Part shown: positions 18,792 to 26,723 of the stretch, in pieces
Layout of the letters: each line of letters begins with the position of its first letter
How positions within the stretch are numbered: position 1 is the stretch's first letter
NCBI RefSeq assembly: GCF_001428605.1
Contig: NZ_LMID01000011.1
Location: forward strand, 62,001 to 126,000
DNA from: Sphingomonas sp. Root720
GTDB lineage: Bacteria > Pseudomonadota > Alphaproteobacteria > Sphingomonadales > Sphingomonadaceae
Direction: 5' to 3'
DNA length: 64,000 bases
Notes under the pieces: generated by a model
Told to the model about the DNA's origin: nothing
The model's database searches: none
Seen by the model: the letters and a program-made list of their open reading frames with translations, nothing else
Position numbers and translations under genes: made by a program

Positions 18792-19460
18792 GTGAGCCAG
18801 ACTCCAGCCTCTTCATCCTTCGCGGCCAAACGCAGGCCAGTGGCCAAACCCTGGTATCGTTCGCGCGGCTGGTGGCTGAAGCAGCTCCATAACTGGCACT
18901 GGATGAGTGCGGCCATCTCGCTGATCGGGATGCTCCTGTTCGCAGCGACCGGCATCACCCTCAACCACGCCGCGACGATCGGCGCGTCGCCCAAGGTTCA
19001 GAACCTCACCGCCCAACTTCCGCCGCCGCTGCTCGCCCGGCTCGCCAAGCCTGCCTCCGATACGGCGCCCCTGCCGAGGGCCGTCGCAGCCGATCTCGAC
19101 GCCAGGCTCGATCTGGACGCCGCCGGCAAGCCTGGCGAATGGTCCGACGGCGAAGTCTATGTCGCGTTGCCCCGACCGGGCGGGGACGCCTGGATCAGCA
19201 TCGACCGCACCACCGGCGCGGTGACCGCCGAGATCACCGATCGCGGCTGGATCAGCTTCGCGAACGATCTCCACAAGGGTCGCAACGCCGGTAGTGCCTG
19301 GGGCTGGTTCATCGACATCTTCGCCGGGGGCTGCATCCTGTTCACGCTGACCGGCCTGTTCCTGCTCTACATGCATTCGAGGCCGCGGCCGCTGACCTGG
19401 CCGCTCGTCGGGCTGGGCTTGGCAGCACCGCTGCTAATCATCATCCTCTTCATTCATTGA
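18792..19460 (+). CDS. PepSY-associated transmembrane protein
   Basis: A 222-residue inner membrane protein with a basic N terminus, one membrane helix (AAISLIGMLLFAATGITLNH, about residues 37-56), a periplasmic PepSY-like domain (WISIDRTTGAVTAEITDRGW), and two further helices near the C terminus. Histidines in LKQLHNWHW and in FANDLHKGRN fit haem ligation as in PepSY-type transmembrane reductases; this is inference. The GTG at 18792 is chosen because the conserved region starts at residue 20 and the operators end just upstream. It opens the PepSY-DUF2271-DUF4198-ApbE operon, 11 bases before the next gene. Confidence 0.85.
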   Translation: MSQTPASSSFAAKRRPVAKPWYRSRGWWLKQLHNWHWMSAAISLIGMLLFAATGITLNHAATIGASPKVQNLTAQLPPPLLARLAKPASDTAPLPRAVAADLDARLDLDAAGKPGEWSDGEVYVALPRPGGDAWISIDRTTGAVTAEITDRGWISFANDLHKGRNAGSAWGWFIDIFAGGCILFTLTGLFLLYMHSRPRPLTWPLVGLGLAAPLLIIILFIH

Positions 19461-19471
19461 AAGAGATTGCA

Positions 19472-19954
19472 ATGCGTTATTCGCCTTTCCTGATTGTCGG
19501 TGGAATGGTCGCAGCCCCCGCTTCGGCGGCCGGGACGATCAGCATCACTATCCCGCAGCTCAAGGTCGCCGAGTATCACCGGCCCTATGTCGCGGTGTGG
19601 CTGGAGCCCGTCGGCGGCGGTGCGGCGCGCACCCTGGCGGTGTGGTACGACCTCAAGAAGGGCGGCAACGAGCCCGGCACCAAGTGGCTGTCCGACCTGC
19701 GCGCCTGGTGGCGCAAGGGCGGCAAGAGCGCGGCTATGCCCGCCGACGGCATCAGCGGCGCAACCCGCGCGCCCGGCACCCACAGCATCCCGCTCCCCGC
19801 CGACCTGAAGCCCGGCAATTATGTCCTGGGCGTCGAGGCCGCGCGCGAGACCGGCGGCCGCGAATATGTCACCCTGCCGATCAGCGTTCCGGCCAAGCCC
19901 GCCAAGGCGGCCGGCAAGACAGAACTCGGCGCCATCACCCTCTCCGCCCGCTGA
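19472..19954 (+). CDS. DUF2271 protein with flavinylation motif (predicted covalent FMN carrier)
   Basis: A 160-residue secreted protein: signal peptide to about residue 20, then the DUF2271 fold with YVAVWLEP, LAVWYDLKKGG and WLSDLRAWWRKGG. Residues 92-98 read DGISGAT followed by RAPG, which fits the D-x-x-[ST]-G-A-[ST] motif where ApbE enzymes attach FMN through phosphoester linkage to the last Thr (T98). An apbE gene lies two genes downstream, so a periplasmic FMN carrier taking electrons from the PepSY membrane protein is the likely role. The ATG at 19472 has AAGAGA upstream. Confidence 0.88.
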   Translation: MRYSPFLIVGGMVAAPASAAGTISITIPQLKVAEYHRPYVAVWLEPVGGGAARTLAVWYDLKKGGNEPGTKWLSDLRAWWRKGGKSAAMPADGISGATRAPGTHSIPLPADLKPGNYVLGVEAARETGGREYVTLPISVPAKPAKAAGKTELGAITLSAR

Positions 19955-19965
19955 AAGGACCGCCG

Positions 19966-20886
19966 ATGACGCGCTTCTCCATTCGCCTGCTCGCCGCCGC
20001 CGCGATCCTCGTCCTCCCCGCCGCCGCCTCGGCGCACCGCCAGTGGATGGTGCCGAACGCGACCGTCTTTTCCGGCACCGACAGCTGGGTGACGGTCGAC
20101 GCCGCCGCCTCGAACGACCTGTTCTTCGCCGACCATCAGCCGATGCGGCTGGACGGCGTGAAGGTGTGGGCGCCCGACGGCAGCGAAGGGGCGATCGCCA
20201 ATGGGTCAACCGGCCGCTACCGCTCGACCTTCGACGTCAAGCTCGACAAACCGGGCACCTGGAAGATCGGCACCTTCACCTCGTCGGTGATGGGCAGCTT
20301 CAAGGTCGCTGGCGAGGAGCGCCGGGTCGGCGGCCGTCCCGGCGGCGGTGGCGGCCCGGGCGTCCCTGGCGCCCAGGGCATGGGCCCGGGAGGACCGGGT
20401 GGTCCCGGCGGCGGCGAAGGTCCGGCCCCCGCGGCACGCCGCGCGCCGCCGGTATCGGTCGCCGACATCCCCGCCGACGCCACCGACGTCAAGCTGACCG
20501 AGGTGATCGGCCGTAACGAGCTCTACATCACCGCCGATGCGCCGAGCGCGACGGTGTTCAAGCCGACCGGCAAGGGCCTGGAGTTCGAGCCGGTGACGCA
20601 TCCCGACGAGCTCGTCGCCGGCGAGACCGCCAGCTTCCGCTTCCTCATCGACGGCAAGCCGGCCAACGGGCTGAAGGTCACCGTCGTCCCCGGCGGCAAG
20701 CGCTACCGCAACGACGACGGCGCGCGGGAGTTCACGACCGGCGCGGACGGCGTCGCCAGGATCGACTGGCCGGCGGCGGGTCTTTACTGGATCAACGCGT
20801 CGGCAACCGACGACAAGCCGTCGGTGCCGCGCGCGACCCAGCGCCGCATGAACTATGTGACGACGGTCGAGGTACTGCTTCCCTGA
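19966..20886 (+). CDS. DUF4198 domain periplasmic protein with Gly/Pro-rich linker
   Basis: A 306-residue secreted protein: signal peptide 1-23 (cut before HRQW), a DUF4198 domain with AHRQWMVPNATVF, DLFFADHQP and a C-terminal Ig-like part. Residues 121-153 form a Gly/Pro-rich collagen-like linker that splits the domain and is unusual. DUF4198 proteins resemble periplasmic metal-uptake accessory proteins. The His residues at 24 and 57 are candidate ligands. It starts 11 bases after the DUF2271 stop and ends overlapping the apbE reading frame, placing it firmly in the same operon. Confidence 0.85.
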   Translation: MTRFSIRLLAAAAILVLPAAASAHRQWMVPNATVFSGTDSWVTVDAAASNDLFFADHQPMRLDGVKVWAPDGSEGAIANGSTGRYRSTFDVKLDKPGTWKIGTFTSSVMGSFKVAGEERRVGGRPGGGGGPGVPGAQGMGPGGPGGPGGGEGPAPAARRAPPVSVADIPADATDVKLTEVIGRNELYITADAPSATVFKPTGKGLEFEPVTHPDELVAGETASFRFLIDGKPANGLKVTVVPGGKRYRNDDGAREFTTGADGVARIDWPAAGLYWINASATDDKPSVPRATQRRMNYVTTVEVLLP

Positions 20887-21845
20887 GCCGGCCCAGGATC
20901 GCCCTGCCGCGCGAGATCGCGATCGAGGCCTTCGCCGATCGCGATCCGAGCCGACCGCTGGTCGATCTCGGCGGGGAGACGATGGGAACGGGCTGGTCGG
21001 TGCGCTTCGCCGCGCCGTCCGGCTGCGACCCAGCAAGGGTCGAGGCGGCGATCCTCGCCCGGCTCGACACGATCATCGTCGAGATGAGCCATTGGCGGCC
21101 GGACTCGCTGATCTCCGCCTTCAACCGCGGCGAGCCGGCCAGCTGGCATGACCTGCCCGCCGATTTCGCCGAAGTGATCGCGGCCAGCCTCCATGTCGCC
21201 GAGCGTAGCGGCGGCGTCTTCGACCCGACGATCGGGCAGCTCGTCGACCTTGCCGGTTTTGGCCCCGACCCCCGCCAGCGCGACGCTTCCGATGCGTCGC
21301 TGGCCCACGCCCGCCAGACCACGGGATGGCAACGTCTCCGCCTCCTCGACGGCCGGTTGCTCCAGCCCGGCGGGCTCGCGCTCGATCTTTCGGGAATCGC
21401 CAAGGGCCATGCCGTCGACGCCGTCGCCGACGCCCTCGGCGCGCTCGGCATCGCCCATGCCCTGGTCGAGATCGGCGGCGAACTGGCCGGGCGCGGCGTC
21501 CGCCCCGATGGCGACCCCTGGTGGGTCGACCTGGAAAATCCTCCCGATATCCCGCTGCCCCGGCTACGCATCGCACTTCACGGCATCGCCGTCGCGACCT
21601 CGGGTGACTATCGGCGCGGCGCGCACAGCATCGACCCGCGCACCGGGCGATCGACGGCCAACGGCGTCCGCTCGGTGAGCGTGATCCACCGCAGCGCGAT
21701 GCTGGCCGACGCCTGGGCGACCGCGCTGACGGTGGCGGGCCCCGAAGCCGGCCTGGCGCTGGCCGCACGCGAACGCATCGCCGCCCGGATCGTCGGCGAT
21801 CGCGAATGGCTGAGCCCCGCGCTCGTCGAAATGCTGGAATATTGA
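20883..21845 (+). CDS. apbE: FAD:protein FMN transferase
   Basis: ApbE transfers FMN from FAD to a Thr/Ser of target proteins. Family motifs are GGETMGTGWSVRF, FDPTIGQLVDLAGFG, LDLSGIAKGHAVD, the IGGEL strand and the metal-binding DAWATALTVAG. No signal or lipobox is seen, so the location is uncertain. The first ATG (20982) falls inside the conserved ETMGT motif; the frame stays open with GC-rich third positions back to a CTG at 20883 that overlaps the DUF4198 stop (CTGA), so I take this CTG as the probable start (320 residues). Its likely substrate is T98 of the DUF2271 protein in the same operon. Confidence 0.9.
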   Translation: MSRPRIALPREIAIEAFADRDPSRPLVDLGGETMGTGWSVRFAAPSGCDPARVEAAILARLDTIIVEMSHWRPDSLISAFNRGEPASWHDLPADFAEVIAASLHVAERSGGVFDPTIGQLVDLAGFGPDPRQRDASDASLAHARQTTGWQRLRLLDGRLLQPGGLALDLSGIAKGHAVDAVADALGALGIAHALVEIGGELAGRGVRPDGDPWWVDLENPPDIPLPRLRIALHGIAVATSGDYRRGAHSIDPRTGRSTANGVRSVSVIHRSAMLADAWATALTVAGPEAGLALAARERIAARIVGDREWLSPALVEMLEY

Positions 21846-21912
21846 TCCCGGCCCTTGCCCGCCGCGCCCTTCGGCGCCATAGGGCGCATGAATTCCAACA
21901 TATGAGGCCGCG

Positions 21913-22143
21913 ATGAAGACCCGCGTCTATGTCACCCTGAAGGGCGGCGTGCTCGATCCCCAGGGCAAGGCGATCCACCATGCGCTCGGCTCGCTCGGTT
22001 TTTCGGGCGTTAACGATGTCCGTGCCGGCAAGCTGATAGAACTCGACCACGACGACGGCGTCAGCGACGCCGACATCGAGGCGATGTGCAAGAAGCTGCT
22101 CGCCAACACAGTCATCGAGAATTTCCGGATCGAGCGGGCCTAG
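21913..22143 (+). CDS. purS: Phosphoribosylformylglycinamidine synthase subunit PurS
   Basis: A 76-residue subunit of the three-part FGAM synthase (PurLQS) of purine synthesis. It matches the family over its full length: KTRVYVTLKGGVLDPQGKAI, then LGFSGVNDVRAGKLIEL and a C-terminal CKKLLANTVIENFRIE. PurS dimers bridge PurL and PurQ. It is followed 18 bases later by purQ; purL is not in the window. Confidence 0.96.
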   Translation: MKTRVYVTLKGGVLDPQGKAIHHALGSLGFSGVNDVRAGKLIELDHDDGVSDADIEAMCKKLLANTVIENFRIERA

Positions 22144-22161
22144 GCCCGAGGAGACAGCATC

Positions 22162-22827
22162 ATGAAGAGCGCGGTCATCGTCTTCCCCGGTTCCAATTGC
22201 GATCGCGACCTCGCCGTGGCGATCCGCGACGTCACCGGCAAGGCACCCGAGATGCTCTGGCACCAGGAGACCGATCTGCCCGACGGCATCGGCCTGATCG
22301 CCGTGCCGGGCGGCTTCTCCTATGGCGACTATCTGCGTTCGGGCGCGATGGCCGCGCGCTCGCCGATCATGCGCGCGATCGTCGAGGCCGCCGGTCGCGG
22401 CGTGCCGGTGCTCGGCATCTGCAACGGCTTCCAGATCCTCACCGAAGCCGGCCTGTTGCCCGGTGCGCTGATGCGCAACGAAGGGCTGAACTTCGTCTGC
22501 CGCGACGTGGCGCTGACCGTCGAGAACAGCCAGTCGACCTTCACCGCGCGCTACTACAAGGGCGAGAAGGTCCATTTCCCGGTCGCGCACCATGACGGCA
22601 ATTTCACCGCCGACCGCGAAACGCTCGACCGCATCGAGGGCGAAGGCCGTGTCGCCTTCCGCTATGCCGAGGCGGTCAACGGATCGGCGCGCGGCATCGC
22701 CGGCATCCTCAACGACGCGGGCAACGTGCTGGGCATGATGCCGCACCCCGAACGGGTGATCGAGCCCGCGCACGGCAACAGCGACGGCCGCCGCCTGTTC
22801 GAGGGCCTGCTGGAAGCTGTGGCCTGA
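22162..22827 (+). CDS. purQ: Phosphoribosylformylglycinamidine synthase glutaminase subunit PurQ
   Basis: A 221-residue class I amidotransferase that supplies ammonia to PurL. Motifs are [10 protein letters not shown] at the N terminus, [14 protein letters not shown], the nucleophile C87 in [11 protein letters not shown], and the His/Glu pair in [11 protein letters not shown]. It forms an operon with purS and has the normal length. Confidence 0.97.
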   Translation: MKSAVIVFPGSNCDRDLAVAIRDVTGKAPEMLWHQETDLPDGIGLIAVPGGFSYGDYLRSGAMAARSPIMRAIVEAAGRGVPVLGICNGFQILTEAGLLPGALMRNEGLNFVCRDVALTVENSQSTFTARYYKGEKVHFPVAHHDGNFTADRETLDRIEGEGRVAFRYAEAVNGSARGIAGILNDAGNVLGMMPHPERVIEPAHGNSDGRRLFEGLLEAVA

Positions 22828-22829
22828 CG

Positions 22830-23240
22830 ATGCACGGCGCGGGCTGCCTCTGCGGCGCGGTCCGCTTCACCATCGACGCCGAGCCGATGGCCGCGCGCAC
22901 CTGTTGGTGCCGGCTGTGCCAATATCTTGGCGGCGGCACGGCGACGGCGAATATCTGCTTCCCGGCCGATAAGGTCAGCTGGACGGGCGAGATACGCTAT
23001 CATGCGGCGGTGGCCGACAGCGGCAATGCGATGCGGCGCGGCTTCTGCCCGACCTGCGGCACCCCGCTGACCAGCGAGGCGCTGAGCCGGCCGCATCTGT
23101 TGTTCCTGCGCATCGGCGCGCTGGACGACCCCGATCTGATGGCCCCGCAGGCGACGATCTGGACCTCGCAGGCGCCCGGCTGGGCCTGCATCTCGACCGA
23201 GATACCGAACCTCGAGAGCCAGCCTCCCCCGGTCGCCTGA
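22830..23240 (+). CDS. GFA (CENP-V/glutathione-dependent formaldehyde-activating) family zinc protein
   Basis: A 136-residue protein with the GFA zinc-binding cysteine pattern: CLC (6-8), CWCRLC (25-30) and CPTC (73-76). The family has a Mss4-like fold; some members were named for formaldehyde-glutathione activation, but the substrate of this one is unknown. The ATG lies two bases after the purQ stop and its TGA overlaps the next ATG, so it is co-transcribed with purSQ. Confidence 0.9.
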   Translation: MHGAGCLCGAVRFTIDAEPMAARTCWCRLCQYLGGGTATANICFPADKVSWTGEIRYHAAVADSGNAMRRGFCPTCGTPLTSEALSRPHLLFLRIGALDDPDLMAPQATIWTSQAPGWACISTEIPNLESQPPPVA

Positions 23241-23572
23241 TGCCGGGCGCGGGCCTTTTCCTGTTCGTCGCCGCCGCGCTGTGCGAGATCGGCGGCTGCT
23301 TCGCTTTCTGGGCGTGGCTGAAGCTCGGCAAGTCGCCCTTCTGGGCGGCCGGCGGCACGCTGCTCCTCATCCTGTTCGCATGGGCATTGACCCGCATCGA
23401 CAGCGCCGCTGCCGGCCGTGTGTTCGCGGCCTATGGTGGCATCTACATCTGTACGTCGCTGGCCTGGATGTGGGCGATCGAGGGTAGCCGGCCCGATCGC
23501 TGGGATGCGATCGGCGCGACGCTCTGCATCCTGGGCAGCGCCGTCATCCTGATGGGGCCGCGTACGGCCTGA
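23240..23572 (+). CDS. YnfA (UPF0060) family membrane protein
   Basis: A 110-residue protein with four membrane helices and the family pattern [20 protein letters not shown], then a central R/D pair in [20 protein letters not shown] and [20 protein letters not shown]. The family resembles small drug/metal exporters; function is unproven. Its ATG overlaps the stop of the GFA gene (TGATG). Confidence 0.93.
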   Translation: MPGAGLFLFVAAALCEIGGCFAFWAWLKLGKSPFWAAGGTLLLILFAWALTRIDSAAAGRVFAAYGGIYICTSLAWMWAIEGSRPDRWDAIGATLCILGSAVILMGPRTA

Positions 23573-23638
23573 GATGCCCACCGGGCCGCCCAACCCGTGG
23601 TCGATGGCCGAAGCCCATTGCAGCCCGAATAACAGTCG

Positions 23639-24385
23639 TCACACCCCTGTCTTGAACGGGGTGAAGCTCGTGCTCTCGTCGAAGACGTCGATGCCCTCGC
23701 GGCTCTTGAGGAAATTGACCGCGGCATAGGTGGCGGGGGTCAGGATCACTTCCCAGCTCACCTTCAGCACCCATTGGGTGACGAGCACCTTCAGCACCAG
23801 GTCGGTGGTCCAGCCCTGCGCGCCGAGAAAAGCCAGCGGATAGAAGATCAGGCTGTCGATCCCCTGCCCCGCCACCGTCGATCCGATCGTGCGCGTCCAT
23901 AGATGCTTGCCACCCGTCCACAGCTTCATCTTGGCAAGGACGTAGCTGTTGACGAACTCGCCCGCCCAGAAGGCGGTGATCGAGGCGATCACGATGCGCG
24001 GCACCTGCCCGAATACCTGTTCATAGGCCTGCTGCCCGGTCCATTCGGGGTCGGGCGGCAGCGCCACGACCACCCAGCTCATGAAGACCATGAACAGCAG
24101 CGCCGCCGTCCCCGCCCATATGCAGCGACGCGCCCGGCCGTAGCCGTAAACCTCAGTCATGATGTCGCCGATCACATAGCCGACCGGAAAGAACAGGATG
24201 CCCGCCCCGAACGGCCAAGGCCCCACCCCCGGAATGTCGATCGTCGCGACCTTGCCCGCGCCCAGCACGTTGGACAGCAGCAATATCGTGACGAAGGCCG
24301 CCATCACGAAGTCGAAATAGCGGAAGTGCCGGCCCTTGATGGCTTCGGCGTCGAAGGCGACGGGCGCGGCGCTGCTGTCGATCAT
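23639..24385 (-). CDS. Queuosine precursor transporter (YhhQ/VUT family)
   Basis: A 248-residue membrane protein with six predicted helices. Conserved elements are [37 protein letters not shown] and [18 protein letters not shown]. YhhQ members import 7-cyano- or 7-aminomethyl-7-deazaguanine, precursors of queuosine in tRNA. It converges on the purSQ operon and lies next to a tRNA gene read on the other strand. Confidence 0.93.
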   Translation of the reverse strand: MIDSSAAPVAFDAEAIKGRHFRYFDFVMAAFVTILLLSNVLGAGKVATIDIPGVGPWPFGAGILFFPVGYVIGDIMTEVYGYGRARRCIWAGTAALLFMVFMSWVVVALPPDPEWTGQQAYEQVFGQVPRIVIASITAFWAGEFVNSYVLAKMKLWTGGKHLWTRTIGSTVAGQGIDSLIFYPLAFLGAQGWTTDLVLKVLVTQWVLKVSWEVILTPATYAAVNFLKSREGIDVFDESTSFTPFKTGV

Positions 24386-24444
24386 GACGCTACACTAACC
24401 GCGTTCCATCCGAGCGCAATCCACGCTATCTGGCAGCCGGTAGC

Positions 24445-24521
24445 GCGCCCGTAGCTCAGTTGGATAGAGCACGAGCCTTCTAAGCTTGGGGTCACAGGTT
24501 CGAATCCTGTCGGGCGCGCCA
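24445..24521 (+). tRNA. tRNA-Arg (anticodon TCT)
   Basis: A 77-base cloverleaf with acceptor stem GCGCCCG/CGGGCGC, D-arm GCTCAGTTGGATAGAGC, anticodon arm CGAGC-CTTCTAA-GCTTG (anticodon TCT, reading AGA), T-arm ACAGG-TTCGAAT-CCTGT, discriminator G and an encoded CCA. No copy of its 3' end is visible elsewhere in the window. Confidence 0.97.
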
Positions 24522-24577
24522 GTTCGCCACATTTGCGCCGGGTCGCTAATCGCGTCTTTGCACGCTCCCCGGCCGGA

Positions 24578-25360
24578 TCATATCCGGGCTTCGGCCAGGA
24601 CGGGCTGGTCGTCTTCGGTGGTCCGCCGCTGCTGGAACCAGGTCATTTCATTGTCGCGGCCGGTTAGGATCGGCCCGCTCTGGAACAGCCCGCTGCGCTC
24701 CAGGGCCCTGGCAAATTCCTCGAAGGTTCCAGCTTGGTGATGCACTTCGACGACTGCATTGCGCGTAACGGAAAGAACGTCCTGATTTGCCTCGGCGAAT
24801 TCGAATTCCGCTCCCTCGATATCCAGCTTCAGCAAATCTATCGGGCGGCCAGCGGTCAGCTCGGCGAGATCGAGATACTCGATCATCTTTCCGCGTCCTC
24901 CGCCGTCGCCGATATGAGAGACCAGAAAATTCTTGGCATTGGTGGCGAACATCGCCCGGCCATCCTTGCGCCCGACGAGACCGGTGAGCAGCGTGACGCG
25001 ATCGCGCATATTGGCACTCGCGATATTGAGCTCCAGCGCCCGGTGCAGCGCCTCGTTCGGCTCGATCAGGATATATTCCGTGCGTGATACACCGAACCGC
25101 GCACGCAAGCAGATGTCGAGCAGGATTGCGAAGTGGCCGCAATGCGCTCCACAATCGACGACGAGTTTGGGATCTTCGTCGAAGATCTGGAAGGCTCGCC
25201 AGTAATTCGGATCGAGGAAAACGTCCTGAAAGCTGGCAACCTGATATTTGTCCCGAAGCCATATCGCCCAGTCCGGCTCATTGCTGAGTCGAACGCGGAT
25301 GACGCCTGCAGCGGACAAGCGCCGGTACAAAAAGAACGATAGTTTTTCTAGCAGCGTCAT
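24578..25360 (-). CDS. FkbM-family SAM-dependent methyltransferase
   Basis: A 260-residue protein with the FkbM fold: SAM-binding motif [20 protein letters not shown], an acidic motif [16 protein letters not shown] and the family hallmark [15 protein letters not shown]. FkbM enzymes O-methylate sugars or polyketides; the target is unknown. The GTG at 25447 is in frame but the extra 29 codons lack the GC-rich third positions of the rest, so the ATG at 25360 is preferred. It lies alone next to tRNA-Arg, its codon use looks less GC-biased than its neighbours, and no surface-polysaccharide genes are adjacent, so horizontal arrival is possible. Confidence 0.85.
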   Translation of the reverse strand: MTLLEKLSFFLYRRLSAAGVIRVRLSNEPDWAIWLRDKYQVASFQDVFLDPNYWRAFQIFDEDPKLVVDCGAHCGHFAILLDICLRARFGVSRTEYILIEPNEALHRALELNIASANMRDRVTLLTGLVGRKDGRAMFATNAKNFLVSHIGDGGGRGKMIEYLDLAELTAGRPIDLLKLDIEGAEFEFAEANQDVLSVTRNAVVEVHHQAGTFEEFARALERSGLFQSGPILTGRDNEMTWFQQRRTTEDDQPVLAEARI

Positions 25361-25609
25361 CGATGCAGGCTGCCCGAGTCCATCTCGGCGGTCAATAGAG
25401 CGGGCCGGCCTGTGATCTGGTTTCCCAATAGATCGGGCATCCGTCACAGGTCTGCTTGGAAGTCGCCGACGGTGAGTATAGTCGGCCTATGCTTCCTGAT
25501 CCTGGGCGAAGCCGCGCAGAACCCCGGAGAGCCGTCTCATGGCCTGATGGGAACGAGCAGGTTCGCGCCTGCCGTCGTCAAGAATATTGCGGCGATCCGT
25601 GGACGCGCT

Positions 25610-25738
25610 TCAACCGTTGATCATCCGCCGGATCGCCCAGGCGACGAGCCCGAGCGTCGCGACGCTGGCCGCCCAGATGCCGGCGAACCAGGCAAGCCTA
25701 CGCCAGAGCGGCCCAGGCTCAGTGATATCCGGCTTCAT
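25610..25738 (-). CDS. DUF2474 small membrane protein of the cydAB operon
   Basis: A 42-residue single-helix protein: MKPDITEPG, then LWRRLAWFAGIWAASVATLG and a basic C-terminal IRRMIN. Its ATG overlaps the 3' end of cydB by 20 bases. DUF2474 proteins sit at this place in alphaproteobacterial cytochrome bd operons and resemble the CydX/CydY small subunits that stabilise the oxidase; that role is inferred. Confidence 0.85.
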   Translation of the reverse strand: MKPDITEPGPLWRRLAWFAGIWAASVATLGLVAWAIRRMING

Positions 25739-26723
25739 CGACCTTGCCTCGGAACACCCAATAGGCCCAGGCGGTGTAGCCGAGGATGATCGGCACCAGC
25801 ACCGCGGCGCCGACCAGCATGAAGATCTGGCTCCTTTCCGGCGCTGCCGCTTCCCAGATGGTGACCCGGCCCGGGATCACGTCGGGATAGATCGAGATGG
25901 CCAGCCCCAGCATCGACAGGCCGAACAGGCCGAGGGTCAGCAGGAAGGGCATGCCGTCGCGCCCGCCGCCGATCGACCGCCACAGCAGCAGTGCGGTGAC
26001 GGCGACGAGCAGCGGCACGGGGATCGTCACGAACAAGCCCGGATAGCCGAACCAGCGCTCGTGATATTTGCCTTCGAGGAAGGGCGTGTAGGCGCTGACC
26101 GCCGCGATCGCGACCACCAGCGCGGCGGCCAGCGGCCTGGCGAAGCGCCGCGCGTCGGCCTGCAGCGCGCCCTGCGTCTTCCAGATCAGCCAGCCTGAAC
26201 CCAGCAGCGCATAACCGATGACGAGGCTGATTCCGGTCAGCAGCGAGAAAGGCGTCAGCCAGTCCCACCATCCGCCGGCATAGGCGCGGCCATTTACCTC
26301 GATTCCCTGCAGCAGCGCGCCGAGGGTGATCCCCTGCGCCAGGGTCGCGACCAGCGATCCGCCGCAGAAGGCCGTGTCCCAGAACGCCCGGTGCGCGGGA
26401 TCCCGCCAGCGGAACTCGAACGCGACGCCGCGGAAGACGAGGCCGAGCAGCATGGCCGTCAGCGGTGCGTAGAGCGCCGGCAGGACGATCGCATAAGCCA
26501 GCGGAAAGGCGGCGAGCAGCCCGCCCCCGCCGAGCACCAGCCAGGTCTCGTTGCCGTCCCAGACTGGCGCGATGCTGTTCATCGCCATGTCGCGTTCGCC
26601 GCCGACCCGGAACGCCGGAAAGAGGATGCCGATACCGAGGTCGAAGCCGTCCATCACGACATAGGCGGCCACCGCGAAGGCGATGATCGCCGCCCAGACG
26701 AGGGTGAGATCGATCCCGCTCAT
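25719..26723 (-). CDS. cydB: Cytochrome bd-type ubiquinol oxidase subunit II
   Basis: A 334-residue membrane protein with about eight helices. Family segments are YVVMDGFDLGIGILFPAF near the N terminus, the WDGNETWLVLGGGGLLAAFP stretch, and the C-terminal GYTAWAYWVFRGKVD. CydB supports the haem-bearing CydA in a high-affinity quinol oxidase. The ATG overlaps the cydA stop (ATGA). Confidence 0.97.
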   Translation of the reverse strand: MSGIDLTLVWAAIIAFAVAAYVVMDGFDLGIGILFPAFRVGGERDMAMNSIAPVWDGNETWLVLGGGGLLAAFPLAYAIVLPALYAPLTAMLLGLVFRGVAFEFRWRDPAHRAFWDTAFCGGSLVATLAQGITLGALLQGIEVNGRAYAGGWWDWLTPFSLLTGISLVIGYALLGSGWLIWKTQGALQADARRFARPLAAALVVAIAAVSAYTPFLEGKYHERWFGYPGLFVTIPVPLLVAVTALLLWRSIGGGRDGMPFLLTLGLFGLSMLGLAISIYPDVIPGRVTIWEAAAPERSQIFMLVGAAVLVPIILGYTAWAYWVFRGKVDEAGYH

